Assembly: GCF_000715075.1 (NCBI RefSeq)
Contig: NC_134103.1
Span: 52,940,730-53,004,729, forward strand
Source: Nicotiana tabacum
Taxonomy: Eukaryota; Streptophyta; Magnoliopsida; Solanales; Solanaceae
Length of the DNA: 64,000 bases
Direction of reading: 5' to 3'
Of the stretch, positions 38,114 to 49,810 are shown one piece after another; the stretch's first letter is position 1; every line of letters begins with the position of its first letter. The position numbers and the translations under genes were made by a program. The notes below the pieces were generated by a model. The model had not been told where the DNA came from and did no database searches. It saw only the letters and a list, made by a program, of their open reading frames with translations.

Positions 38114-38316
38114 TTACTGAAAGTTAGAATAATGCACGAGTTAGGGGAAAACAACCTCATGTTCCGCTCTATCGCACGATATAGAACAAAAATGAAGGGT
38201 ATCATTCTTAAATGTCCAAGTAGCCCCCTAATTATAGATGTGGTCAACAACACACCGATAAGAAGGGCTCTACTAGACACGGCTTCGAGACATCCTAGGA
38301 CACTTTAAAATCTTAG

Positions 38317-38328
38317 GCTCTGATACCA
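38317..38328 (-). other. Primer binding site of element E
   Basis: The plus strand reads GCTCTGATACCA, that is TGGTATCAGAGC on the minus strand. It follows the 5' LTR after four bases. It is the initiator-Met type. About 200 bases of untranslated leader separate it from gag (38114-38316). Confidence 0.93.
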
Positions 38329-38332
38329 AGTT

Positions 38333-40523
38333 AATCACACCCCAACCTCGGGGAGAGCGACCGGCGCTCAACCGAGTGAACCCGATCGAGCAAGCCTTTT
38401 AAACCTTTCCTACCCGACTAATTCATAATCCAAAAAGGGATCGCATCACCATTTGTAAAACAGGGGATAGATCAGTTATATAAACATTGCTAGTTCATTT
38501 TTCTTATATACATTATGCCATAGTTGAGTTTCCAAAATACAACTCGATCCAACGACCGCCCCAACATACATACATGACCCACAAAAACGTCTACGGAGCC
38601 TCTAAGGATACAAAAGAGCAACATGACAATGCCGGCAACAAGGCCCCGGCTATACCTCAAAATGTGAAAACTTATACAAAAGAAGGACTACATGACCCCT
38701 TGGGAGAAATGGGGCTCACCAAGACTGCTGTGAGGAGAGAAAGAGAGCACCACTATCTGCGATCGGCACTATCTACGATGGAACCACCTACATCCATTCA
38801 AAGATGTAGCGCCCCCGGCAAAAGGGACGTTAGTACTAGTATGTAAGGCAAACACCAGTCTTAGTAGAATGAACAGTGAAACAAAGAGAAGGCAGTCATA
38901 ATAATCAATAAGCAATTCATAGAAATACAAAGAGACATATCAATCTTTCCATCTTTTTAGATTAATAATCTTTAGTGCCAAATCCATAACTCATAATGCC
39001 ACCGTGTTTTTTCACGGAGTCCGGTCTCGGCCTGACCGGCTAAGCCATCTCAAGTGAGACATATCCATATCCACAATGTAATTCAATAATCCCAATACAA
39101 ATTCCACCATGTGTACAACATGGAGTCCGATCTCGGCCCGATTGGCTAAGCCATCTCACTTGAGACATAACCTCTTTCAACTGTCTACTCAAGTCACATT
39201 TCTTTCCCATCTTCATTACAGGGCACAAACAGCCTCATTTATTAAGTAATTCTTGGCACTTGGGCACATTTTACAATTCAAGTCTTTCCCTCTTTTATTT
39301 GTTCAAATAACATCATCATTCATGCCGATAAGTACCATCACATAAGGCATTTCACACATAAGGGAAGGAGCTTGGAAAATCATAATTACGTTCTCAAATA
39401 GCATGATGACATGGTAACCATCTAAAACAATTAGGGAACGTGAATCTTTCAATCAAACACACTAAGGTAAACAATTCTTGTATAATCAAGTTAGAACTTA
39501 CACCAATTATTCGGACACCAAGAGTTCGATTCTAAGAAGAAGAGAGTCAGCCATACATACCTCAATTGCGCTTCTTTAGACTCTACAATTATCCTAAACC
39601 CTTAGCAACCTCAATCTATTTTAGCAATATACAATTTGAACCCAAAATTAGAAAAAAGTTCATGGTTCTAGTTCACTTTTCCACGCTCTTTTACCACACA
39701 TGCATGCAAGATAAACAACCCTCATACCCATGGACCATCTTATTAATTACTCATTTTCAGTATAAGTTTCAAAATTTTAGGGCTAGGGTATAGATTTTTA
39801 CCTCTAGGATGGAGGCCTAGATTGCTTTCCTTGATTCAAAGTTTCAAGCAAGAATTGAAGAATAATTGATGAGGATTACTTTTTCACTCTAAGGCTCCCT
39901 CCCTCACTCTATAGTATCAGAAAATGAGCTCAAAATAGACTAAAGGGGGTGTTTTAACGAAATGGGGGTCCGGTTTTAAATTAAGAAAATGGGTGCCCCG
40001 ACACAGGTCTGCGGTCTCATATGCGACCGCATAATTATTATGCGGTCCGCAAAGTAACCGCAGAAATAGCCCTTAGGGGCCTGAACTTACGGCCCAGGTA
40101 TGCGACCAGTATGCGGTTCGCATACTCGTTCTGCGTTCGCATAATACACCGCAGAACTCCCTCCGTAAAAACCCAGGAAGCATTATGCGATCGATATGCG
40201 GTCTGCATAGTGGTTATGCAGTCGCATAATCAACCGCAAAGCTGACCTCAAATTGGCCAATGTACTGCTTCGATTTGCGGCCATTATGCGGTCCGCATAG
40301 TGATTATGCGGCCGCATAATGGGCCATAGAAACACGTCCTTTTGCGAAACATTTTTCTCTAAGTTCGTGGGGTACTGTTCAATCTAAAAAGTTCGTGGGG
40401 TACTGTTCAGTCCAAAAAGTTCGAAGAATTTCTACTATAATAACGCAGAAATCTAGCTTGGCACCACGAAACCCCGAGTTTTTGGTTAAATTTTTTTTTT
40501 CCATTTTTTTATGGGTCTTTACA
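38333..40523 (-). repeat. 5' LTR of element E
   Basis: 2191 bp. Its start on the minus strand is TGTAAAGACCC (plus 40513-40523). Its end at the primer site is worn (GTGATT in place of GTGACA). It contains the two-copy repeat at about 39000-39170 and the palindrome cluster at 40015-40330. Compared with the 3' LTR it has a short duplication near 40365-40420. Confidence 0.92.
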
Positions 40524-40528
40524 ATAAG

Positions 40529-42192
40529 AGCCTGAGCACAACCCGAACATGAATAAATAACCCTGGTGTCCGCACATAGATTCAATCCCACACATGTGTG
40601 CACCCAATAGCACGTAGCTATCAGAATAGTTCAGGTAATTAGTGCCTCAACCGAGTTTAGATAAGATACTTACCTTAAGAAAATCAAATCACTCCACTAC
40701 CAAGCCCTTCCCATGCGTATAAATCTCTGGAAGGCTCGAATCTAGCCAAAAATAACATAATACTATCAATAAAAGCTATAGGAATTTATTCTAAATGATA
40801 AAGCTAAGATCTTTAACCAAAGTCAAAAAGTCAACCCTGGGCCCACATTTCGAAACTCGACAAAATTTATAAAATCCGAACACCTATTCAACAACGAGTG
40901 CAACCATACCAAAATCATCCAAATTCCGATCTCAAATCGTCTTTCAAATCATCAAAATATAGTTTATGAAGTTTCTACAATTTTTCCAATTTTATCAACC
41001 CAAAATACTAATTAAATGGTAAAAACAATGGTAGATTCATGTATAATAACCAAATTTGAGTTAGAATCACTTACCTCAATCAACCCCTTGAAAATCCCTT
41101 CAAGAATCGCCACAATCCGAGCTCCCAAAGTCCAAATGTGAAATAATACTCTAACCCTCATTTTTAAAATTTTATAATCTGCCCAGTTGTCACTCTTCAC
41201 GATCGCGGAAAGTCCCTCGCGATCGGAAAGAACAAAAATACTTCCCTCAAAAAAAATAACCAGCGTAAATGCACTCCACAGGTCGCGATCGTGTAGAGCA
41301 ACGCGTCTGACTTCCTAGGCCTCCCCTTCCTTCATCACGAACATGGCACCACTCACGTAATCTCTAACTCCCCAAGCTTTGCCATCATAGTCCAATCCTC
41401 GTGAACGCAGAAAATAACTACACACCTGCCAGACTTAAACCTTCATGATCACGGCACCCTTCATGCGATGACATAAGAGGAAACTATATACCTGAAACAT
41501 CAACAATAACACAGGTCCAAAATTCAATCCGTTTCAAATCCGAATCACACCAGAGGCCCCCGGGACCCCATCAAAACATACCAACCCATCCTAAAACATC
41601 ATATGAACTTAAACGAGGCCTCAAATCACATCAAAATATATCAAAAACATGAATCCCATCTTAATTCAAGCCTAATGAAACTAATGGATTTCCAACTTCT
41701 ACAATCGATGCTGAAACCTATCAAACCAACTACGATTAACCTCAAATTTTGCACACAAGTCATAAATGATCCAACAGACCTATTCCAACTTCCGAAACCA
41801 AAATCTGAGCCCGGTAATAACAAAGTCAACTCTCGGTCAAACATCTCAACTCTCAAAACTTCAACTTTTCCAACTTTCGTCAATTCAAGTCAAAACCATC
41901 TACGAACCTCCAAATCAATATTCAGACACACTTCTAAGTCCAAAATTACCATACGGAGCGATCGGAACCATCAAAACTCCATTTCGGAGTCATTTACACA
42001 TAAGTCAACATTCGATCAACTCTTCCAACTTAGGCTTCCAACCTTGGGACTAAGTATCCCAATTCATTCTGAAATATCCCCGGAACCAAACCAACTACCC
42101 CGGCAAGTTACATAACAACAAATGAACATAGAATAAGAAATAAATAGGGGAACATGGCTAGAATACTCAAAACGACCGGTCGGGTCGTTACA
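40529..42192 (-). repeat. S1 right part (LTR start side)
   Basis: Continues S1 after element E. The start of the LTR on the minus strand is TGTAACGACCC (plus end 42192). It is similar to 56352-58153, the corresponding part of the LTR of F. The open frame at 41603-42115 is antisense to the LTR and is not kept in the sister LTR, so I do not call it a gene. Confidence 0.83.
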
Positions 42193-42820
42193 TTAGGTAA
42201 ACAACTTCAAGATAGTAATTGCGTAGCAAGAGATGATAGTTTGTGCCCGCTGAATAATATGAGCAAAACCTATACTTAAGGAGTAGCACAGTATTATTTA
42301 TGTTGCATGGGGTGATTCTTTAAGCTACAAAATATAGGACCCCCCCCCCCCCATATATGGTTACTACTTATACACTTGTTTATTTGAACTTAGATTGAAA
42401 TAGGATGTATCTTCTAATTCTCAAAAGATTATACCAACCATTTAGCTGATAAGCTACTTCTTTCATATGTGCAATTTCTTTTAGCACTTGTTTCATCCTA
42501 TAATTTAATTAGTTGTTTGGATTCTGCGCTCTTCTTTAATTGACATGATCACATATGGTAATTATAATTCGATAATCCACATAGTGTAAAATTCGGACGG
42601 GAACCACTGCTGTGGACCTCGAAGAGTGCCTAACCCCTTTCTCTTTGAGGTAATCTGATCCCTTACCCGGTCTTCGGTGATGTTGACTATTTTAAATCAG
42701 AGTTATTTGCAAATAGGTGCCCTAACGCACCTTAAAATCGTTAGGACTTCTCTTTTAATATCCATTTAAAAGAGTTGTCACATGTCAAAAACCGTTGTCG
42801 CGAGAAAATGGGGCGTGACA
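42193..42820 (+). repeat. Right LTR of element D, last 0.6 kb
   Basis: The Ogre-like LTR resumes after S1 and ends in GGGCGTGACA at 42820. It includes a run of 13 C at 42340-42352. GATAT follows at 42821-42825, the same five bases that precede D on the left. No primer site follows, which agrees with this being the right-hand LTR. Confidence 0.78.
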
Positions 42821-42825
42821 GATAT

Positions 42826-44414
42826 TACCAATATTCATTGCAGCGTGCAACCCGATCCCACACAAAAATAATATGAATATATAATCTACAACCAACTATG
42901 GCATATCTCACAATAAAACGCGATAAGAGAATTATATAACTAAATACATAAAGCGAATAAAAATAGCTATCTAATAACACACGAAGTCATAAAGCAAGTA
43001 AAGGCAGTCAATAAATAAAGGCACAGATACATGGAAACATTTAGCAAATTAAGGCATGTAATGAATAAAGGCATGAATTGAACAAGTAAGTGCAAGTAGT
43101 AATTAAAGCATTTAACACATAATAACATGGATTAAATAAAGGCATGAAATAATTAAACACATTAAATAAATATTTCAACCCGCATGCTTAACCCATGACT
43201 ACATATATAAACGTGTAACCTTGCATACGCGTCGTCCCCACACGTAATTCAAGTAGCAAATAATCACTCAACTCATAATTCCCTCAAGTCATTGTTAACC
43301 ATGAAACTTACCTCTTTCCGCAACAAAATCAATGATCAATTATCGCTTTTCCTCTAGAATAAGCCTCCAAACCAATCAAATCTAGCCAAATATAGTCCAA
43401 ACAATTCAAAATAAACTTTAGAAACTACCTACGAGTGAAAAAGATTCAATCTTTAATGAAAATCGCTTCAAAATCCTCTCTAGTCCGAGCTTGAGGTATC
43501 AAAAATGATGTAGAATGACAAAATCCCGACTTAGAAGTATTATTTAACTGGGTGTCAGGTGTTCTTCATGTTTGTGGAGCCCTTCCGTGTTCGCAAAGTT
43601 CACAAGCAAGTTTGACTTCACTTTCTCGAGGTACCCACTACGTTTGCGAAGGCATCCTTAGCCAAACTTTCGCATTCGCCACCTGTCGGTCATGTTCGCG
43701 ATGAAGAACTCCCCTGCCTTCCCTTTAGCCAACCCAAAACTACACGTTTGCGAGGGGTAACCCGCGCTCGCGAAGGGTAGTCCCCCCAAGCCTACGCATT
43801 TTCTACCTACCTCTCACGTTTGTGAAAAGTATCCAGCCCAGCCCCAAAGTTTCCTCTTCGCGATCGCGAAGCACTGTGACACCAGTAGAAAACTAGCAAT
43901 CTCGCAAGTCCAAAAATGGTCTGAAACCAATATCGAACTCATCCAAGAACGATTGGCCCAAAATCAAACACGCGCACAAGTGTAATAACATCATCTAAAC
44001 TTGCTCGCTACCTCAAATCATCAAACTAACATCCATTAACATGAATCGGTCATCAAAACTCAAGATTTCAACTTGAAAGCTCATTGTTTTTACAATCTTT
44101 CACATAATACGCCGATATGCGCTCGGGTCACCCCGGACCCCAACTAATCGTGTGCACAAGTAAAAAAGTATCACACAAACCTACGGGTATAATCAAAACA
44201 TCGATCCAATGTCGTTTACCAAGAACGTTGACTGTGGTCAACTCAAGTTGTTTTTAAAGTAACAAATCACATTTTCTTTAAACTTTCACTTAAAAAAATT
44301 TCAAAAATAACACGGACCATGCACGCAAGTCATATCACATAAAATGAAGCAACGAGAGGTCTCGAAATCTGAAAATAAGGGCTAGTACTCAAAACGGCCT
44401 ATCGGGTCATTACA
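42826..44414 (-). repeat. LTR fragment Y
   Basis: Ends on the right in CGGGTCATTACA (44414), the minus-strand LTR start TGTAATGACCC. It resembles the LTRs S1 and F (GCAGCGTGCAACCCGATCCC near 42839 matches the minisatellite of F) and carries Cg-rich motifs such as TTCGCGATCGCGAAG near 43856. The left part of this LTR is missing at the border of D. No genes are seen. Confidence 0.75.
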
Positions 44415-44591
44415 ATGCATTTTGCTAGTCAACAAATTAATCTATATTATATTAAAAGAATGAAGACCTTTAGCAAAATATCGTTCGCCTTTTTTACTCT
44501 TTAAAAATAGAGTTCACAAGGAAGAAAATATTAACTTAATTATCTTTTTCTATGAGATAGGACTTTAAAATCAAGTAAAATATTAATTATT
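44415..44591 (+). other. AT-rich stretch with Helitron-like 5' end
   Basis: TCTATATTATATTAAAAG at about 44441 begins with TC and resembles 5' ends of plant Helitrons. If so, the element was cut at 44591 by the LTR of F. There is no hairpin and CTRR end in view, so the call is weak. Confidence 0.3.
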
Positions 44592-45771
44592 TGTCACGAC
44601 CCAAATCCCACATGTCATGATGACACTTATCGCAATACTAGGCAAGCCGACATTCACAATAAACCACGCATCTTTAAATTTGGAAACATAGTAAAATAAA
44701 CTCAAGGGTAAAAATTGCATAAATAGTGATGAAAAAACACCGCTACTCAATACAATATTCCCCAAAATCCGGGTGTCACTGAGTACATGAGCATCTAACA
44801 GACAACATAGTCTGACTACTAAACAATGTCTAGAAAAATAAAATAGTACAATAACTGAAAAGAAGGAGAATCAAGGTCTGCAGATTCCAAAGCAGTTACC
44901 TCAAAATTCTCCAATAGATAAAGCTCCAAAGTTAGCCACTGCCGTGCTCAGAAGTACCTGGATCTGCACACGAAGTGTAGAGTGTAGTATGAGGTCAACC
45001 GATCCAATGTACTCAATATGTAACAAGACTAACCTTGGGCTGAAATCAGTGACGAGCTCAACTATTACCGAAATACAGATATTACAGGAAATATGACAAT
45101 AAGAGAAACTCATAATGTGTTGGTACACAGTACAGGAAATGTGGACATGCTTTCAGGTTTAACAATTAAGCTCAATACAGATAAAATATGCTAAGTATGA
45201 CTAATATGAGGAATGTTACATCTCTATATCTACATGTCAATGTGCATATCACATGTGATGCAACACAATGAAACCTCACGTACTCACACTCTTAGAGTAC
45301 TCAATCTGACTGACTCAATTATCGCTCATCACACTCAGTCACTCAGCATTGTATGGTACCTGCGCTCACTATTGGTATGTCAAATTCTGGAGCTGTGGAT
45401 TTTACCCAAGTGCTAATTAAACTTTCTGTGGCGCGCAGCCCGATCCCATCATGAATCAATAATACATGTTGCGGCGTGTAACCCGATCCCATCATGAGTC
45501 AATATTACCCGTTGTAGCGTGTAGCCCGATCCTATCAATATCACTCACAAACAGGCCCTCGGCCCCACTCAGTCATCAATCTCTCCAGTCTCTCGGGATC
45601 ACAACATTTATGCCAATCTGCCTAAAACAATGATACATGATGTGACAATAAATGGTAATAGAGACTGATATATGATATGCAATGATGAATGCGACTAAGT
45701 AACTAACTACAATTTAAGCAAATAACTCAACAGCAAAAGAACAACCGATGTGGGTCCCAAAAGTACTAGCA
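44592..45771 (-). repeat. 3' LTR of element F, left part
   Basis: Starts TGTCACGACCC on the plus strand, homologous to 29479 onward in S1. It includes a minisatellite at about 45425-45540 and ends in TAGCA, the TSD of G (45767-45771). Confidence 0.85.
45425..45540 (-). repeat. Minisatellite in LTR of F
   Basis: Three copies of a unit of about 45-50 bases around GCGTGTAACCCGATCCCATC and ATGAGTCAATATTA. It sits where S1 has an unrelated 18-20 base repeat. Confidence 0.85.
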
Positions 45772-46289
45772 TGTCACGCCCCAAAACCGTGAAGCGCGAC
45801 TGGCACTCAACCGAGTGAACCCGACCGAGCAAGCCTGTTAGATTTCTTCTACCCAAACTCATTCATGAATAAAGAGAATATATGTTTTCCTTAATTAAAC
45901 AATAAAGTGGTCGTGTTTGCAATTACTAATTTCTTACCATAAGTTTCACCATTTTTAAAATCTCAAATGGACAAGTAATAAAACCACAACATAGCATAGT
46001 TTATCTTTCATAGTACCAATACACAACCCACACTATGTCTACGGAGCCTCTATAGATAAAGAACAAAAGATACATGACCCCGGGATGAAGTGAGGCTTAC
46101 CAAGTCAGCTGGGAAGAAGGTGTACTGCTATCACTGATCAATGTCTCCTGCTGTGGACCACCTGCATCCATTAAGATGAACTAGTGCAGCAATAGAATAA
46201 TATAGATAATCGTATCAACCATAAAAAGCTTATTAAAAGTTATCAACAACATTTATAGGATTTAAGATGAGATCCTCTATAACCATCTT

Positions 46290-46740
46290 CACACAAACCG
46301 GCCCCGCCGCCTCACCCGCTGTTTGTAGGTGGAGGTGTACGTACAATACCACAACTCTAATCAAGCGGTCATGCCGCCTCACCTCAATGTATGCGGGTGG
46401 ATGTATAACCACAGTACCAAGAACCTACACACAGCGGCTATGCCACCTCACCCCAATGTATGCTACTGGAAATGCATCAACGATACCAATACCAACACAA
46501 AGAGGTTATGCCACCTCACCCCAATGTATGCGGTTGTACCGCCTCACCCCAATGTAAGCGGGTTGAAGTGCAGTCCCACAATATCATAATCCCTACACAA
46601 AGCGGTCATGCCGCCTCACCCCAATATATATGTGGGTGGAGGTGTATCACAATCACAATCCCTATACCATAATCCCCACATAAAGCGGTCTTGCCGCCTC
46701 ACCCCAATGTATGCGGGTGGAGGTGTATCACAATCACAAT
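46290..46740 (-). repeat. Minisatellite in 3' LTR of G
   Basis: Seven imperfect units of about 30-85 bases built on GCGGTCATGCCGCCTCACCC and CAATGTATGCGGGTGGAGGT. The frames at 46267-46672 only translate the repeat. Confidence 0.9.
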
Positions 46741-47876
46741 CTCTACACAACTTGGCATAATAACTTTCACATAAATCACAACTAGAAATTATAACATGTG
46801 GATACATAATCCATAGTTTAGGACACATCCTCAGTTAATATTGCAATATGATAAGAGTATTTGAAATACGAATTGAACATATATCTTCATCACAAAACTT
46901 ATCGGAATACTTGATTTATAATCAACATCTCGGAACTTACAAGGATAATGAGAATTCCAACTCTTAAAGAAGAGTTTAGCCAACATACCTCAATTGAGCT
47001 TCCTTAAACTCTAAAATATTCCGAAATTCTTAGCAACTTCAATCTATTTTAAAAATATAACAAATTGAACCACAATTAGGAAGATGATTATGGTTCTAGC
47101 TCATTTGAGCATTTTATCAAACACTAGGTGTGCATTAAGGTTCAAGGTCCTTTTATGGAGGATTCCATCATCCCACAACCCAACCTTTACCATTTTTAGC
47201 TCAACAATCTTTCTACACCCTTTGATAACACATGCATGTAAAATAACCAACCCTCTTGCCCAGAAATTATCTTGCTTATTATCCATTTACACACAAAATT
47301 CAAAATTAAGGGTTAGGGTGTAGAATCTTACCTCTAGGAATAAGACCTAGTGAGTTTCCTTTCTTAATCTTCCAAATCTTGAGCAAGAATTGAAGAACAA
47401 TTATTGAAGAATCACCTTCTCACTCTAGGGCACTCTCTCCCACTCTAAAATATCTGATTATAGTTCAAAAATGACCAAAAGAGTGTATTTAACGAAGTAG
47501 GGTCGGGTTTTAAAAACCCAAAAATGGAGCTCCGGAAAAAGGTATGCCGATATGCGGACCGCATATCAGTCGCATAATTGGTTACAAAATAGCCAAAAGA
47601 ATTATCTGTGTATGCGGTCACCATGCGGTCGCATAATGCTCCGTATAACAGTTATGTGGTCGCATAGTCGACCGCATAACTGCTTCCAATTGACCCAATT
47701 AACTGCCTCACTCTACGGCCATTATGCAGTCCGCAGAATGGTTCTGCGGACGCATAAAGGACCGAAGAAATACACTTTTCCGCCAAAATTTTTCCTTTAC
47801 TTTTCGGTACATTGTTCAACCCAAAAAGTCCCAGCGGCGGCTCGCAAGCTTGCCGCGAAGAATTTCTACAATCCTC

Positions 47877-48550
47877 AAACACGTAAGCCTAGCCCGGCAC
47901 CATGAAACATGTCTTCTAACATAAATCATAGCTCAAATTCACTAATACATGGAGTAGACATGAGTAATAGCAAGATTTAGTGACTACAGTTCACGAAATT
48001 GACCGAGTCACAATAACTGCGGTGCACGCCCACATGCCTGTCACCTAGCATTGACGTCACCTCAACACCAATCACATAACACGTATTTCAGGGGTTCATA
48101 CCCTCAGAATCAAGTTTAGAAGTGTTACTTACCTCAAACCGTGCAAATCACTACTCTAATAAGCCCTTGCCTCGCGTTTCGGCTCCCAAACGCCTCGAAT
48201 CTAGCCACAAACAACTCGATACAATCAACACAAGCTATAAGAATAAATTCCATATGAAAAAAGCTAAGTTCTTTAACAAAAGTCAAAAAGTCAACTCAAA
48301 ATGTCAACCCCAAACCCACGTCTCAGAATCCGATAAAATAAACAAAATCCGAACACCCATTTAACCACGAGTCCAACCATACCAAACTTACTCAATTCCT
48401 ATCACAACTCGACCTTTAAATCCTAAAAGTTAAGCTTATGAAGTTTCTATAATTTTTCCCAATTTTTCCTATCCAAAACACTAATTAAATGATGAAAACA
48501 ATGAGATATTCATGTATATTAACTAAATCCAAATTAGAACCACTTACCCC
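47877..48550 (-). repeat. Patch of F-type LTR inside 3' LTR of G
   Basis: The segment 47907-48549 is absent from the other LTR of G but matches 56361-56984, the LTR of F just beyond the right end of G. It is bordered by two copies of a 34-base LTR text (47877-47910 and 48551-48584, one mismatch) beginning AAACACGTAAGCCTAG. It looks like DNA copied in during break repair. Confidence 0.85.
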
Positions 48551-48649
48551 AAACACGTAAGCCTAGTCCGGCACCATGAAACATTATTTTTTTTGCAAAT
48601 TTTACCGGGCTTAACACTTAAGTACATCGAAATTTTTCGGGGTGTTACA

Positions 48650-48661
48650 TTCTCCCCCGCT
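48650..48661 (-). other. Purine tract of element G
   Basis: On the minus strand AAGCGGGGGAGA precedes the 3' LTR, with TTCGAGGATGAATGATC just upstream. Confidence 0.9.
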
Positions 48662-48970
48662 TAGGATCATTCATCCTCGAATGAGGGTAAAAATCTGTCA
48701 TTAGCATCTTATGCTACTCAGCTTGTTTCATACCACATTCGAGCAGCCCCAAATTTGACTAACTCCCAAAATTTCCAAATATTTCGCTAGAGTTTCCCTT
48801 GTAACTAGGCCTATCCACCTGTCATAGAGCCCCAGAAACACATCCTAACAACATATTCATAATCTAACGACATAACATAATACGAAACAACATCAAATGT
48901 ACAAATCATACATAATTCATAGAAAGTAAGTGTTATAACTTTCCTAGATCACAACTTTATAAATACATGG

Positions 48971-49810
48971 TCATTCAAACAAATAAGGATACTTTTTCTT
49001 CATTTCTTCCTCGGCCTCCCAAGTAGCCTCTTCAACCTGTTGGTTTCGCCACAACACTTTCACGGAGGTAATTTCTTTATTTCTCAATTTTCAGACTTGG
49101 CGATCAATAATTGAAACCGGAATCTCTCCGTAAGTCAATTTCTCATTTACCTCAATAGTCTCAACCGGAACAATGAGTGTCGGATCTCTAACTACTTTCT
49201 TCAACATAGACACATGAAACACTGGGTGTACTAATGACATCTCGGGTGGTAGCTCAAGCTTGTATGCTACCTCACCAATCCTCTGAATGATTTTGTATGG
49301 TCTGACATACCTCAGACTCAATTTTCCTTTCTTACCAAATCGCATTACACCCTTCATGGGGGAAACTTTCAAGAATACCCAATCATCTTCTTTGAACTCC
49401 AAATCCCTACGACGAACATCCGAATAGGATTTCTGATGACTCTGAGCAGTCTTCAACCGCTCCTTAATGATTTTAACTTTTTCCTTAGCCTGATGCACGA
49501 GGTCTGGCCCTATCAACTCTGCTTCCTCAATTTTGAACCACCCAATGGGAGATCTACATCTCTTACCATATAAAGCCTCGAATGGTGCCATCTGAATGCT
49601 AGCATGATAGCTATTCTTATATGCAAATTCTATGAGTGGTAAATGATCATCCCAGCTACCTTTGAAATCTAGAACACAAGCGCACAACATATCCTCAAGC
49701 ATCTAAATAGTCCGCTCTGCCTGCCCGTCAGTCTGCGGGTGAAAGGTTGTACTAAGATTCACCTGAGTACCCAAACCTTGCTGAAATCTCTTCCAAAAAT
49801 TAGTAGTGAA
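48971..49810 (-). pseudogene. Integrase C-terminal half and chromodomain of G
   Basis: From GTQVNLSTTFHPQTDGQAERTI with the catalytic Glu, a stop at 49703-49705 (CAG in E), LEDMLCACVLDFKGSWDDHLPLIEF and RDLEFKEDDWVFLKVSP through [18 protein letters not shown] to the chromodomain. In it IPVSIIDRQV is followed by a stop at 49091-49093 (CGA in E), then [39 protein letters not shown], with the natural stop at 48971-48973. The frame is continuous with the upstream parts. Confidence 0.9.

Larger units (their letters stand above)
30815..40523 (-). mobile_element. Tekay/Del-like chromovirus, element E
   Basis: A full-length minus-strand element of 9.7 kb with LTRs at 30815-32964 and 38333-40523, a primer site, a purine tract and a perfect TSD ATAAG (30810-30814 and 40524-40528). 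Domain order read on the minus strand is Gag, zinc knuckle, protease, RT, RNase H, integrase, chromodomain. From RT to the end a single frame is kept apart from in-frame stops. Gag and protease are in other frames. It is related to G but is a different subfamily in its LTR. Confidence 0.95.
29479..42192 (-). mobile_element. Solo LTR S1, split by element E
   Basis: Left border TGTCATGACCC (29479), right border GGTCGTTACA (ends 42192). Without E it is about 3.0 kb. There is no primer site on its left nor purine tract on its right, so it is a solo LTR. Flanks TTTGG (29474-29478) and TTAGG (42193-42197) agree in four of five bases as a worn TSD, and the Ogre-like LTR resumes on the right. It is related to the LTR of element F (44592-58153). 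Confidence 0.83.
18902..42820 (+). mobile_element. Composite Tat/Ogre-like Ty3/gypsy element D
   Basis: The block runs from an LTR start TGTATACGGG to an LTR end GGGCGTGACA and is flanked by GATAT at 18897-18901 and 42821-42825. Inside are a short LTR, a Tat-type primer site, gag, RT, RNase H, a second RNase H, integrase, tandem arrays and a long LTR. The two LTRs are unrelated (0.68 kb against 4.4 kb), so it is probably a recombinant of two Tat elements with a join near 20.2 kb. Solo LTR S1 and element E are nested in its right LTR. Confidence 0.75.
45772..48649 (-). repeat. 3' LTR of element G
   Basis: 2878 bp against 2366 bp for its partner. It differs by a deletion of about 125 bp near 46165 and by an extra segment at 47877-48550. 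Ends are canonical (plus strand TGTCACGCCCC and GGTGTTACA). Confidence 0.92.

Noticed and set aside
41603..42115. 170-codon plus-strand frame
   Set aside because: It lies inside solo LTR S1, antisense to it. The homologous LTR of F does not keep it open, and it has no recognisable domain.
46267..46672. Overlapping frames with repeated PPHPNVCG-like text, and again at 54699-55137
   Set aside because: Translations of the LTR minisatellite of G, open in all three frames because the repeat lacks stops.
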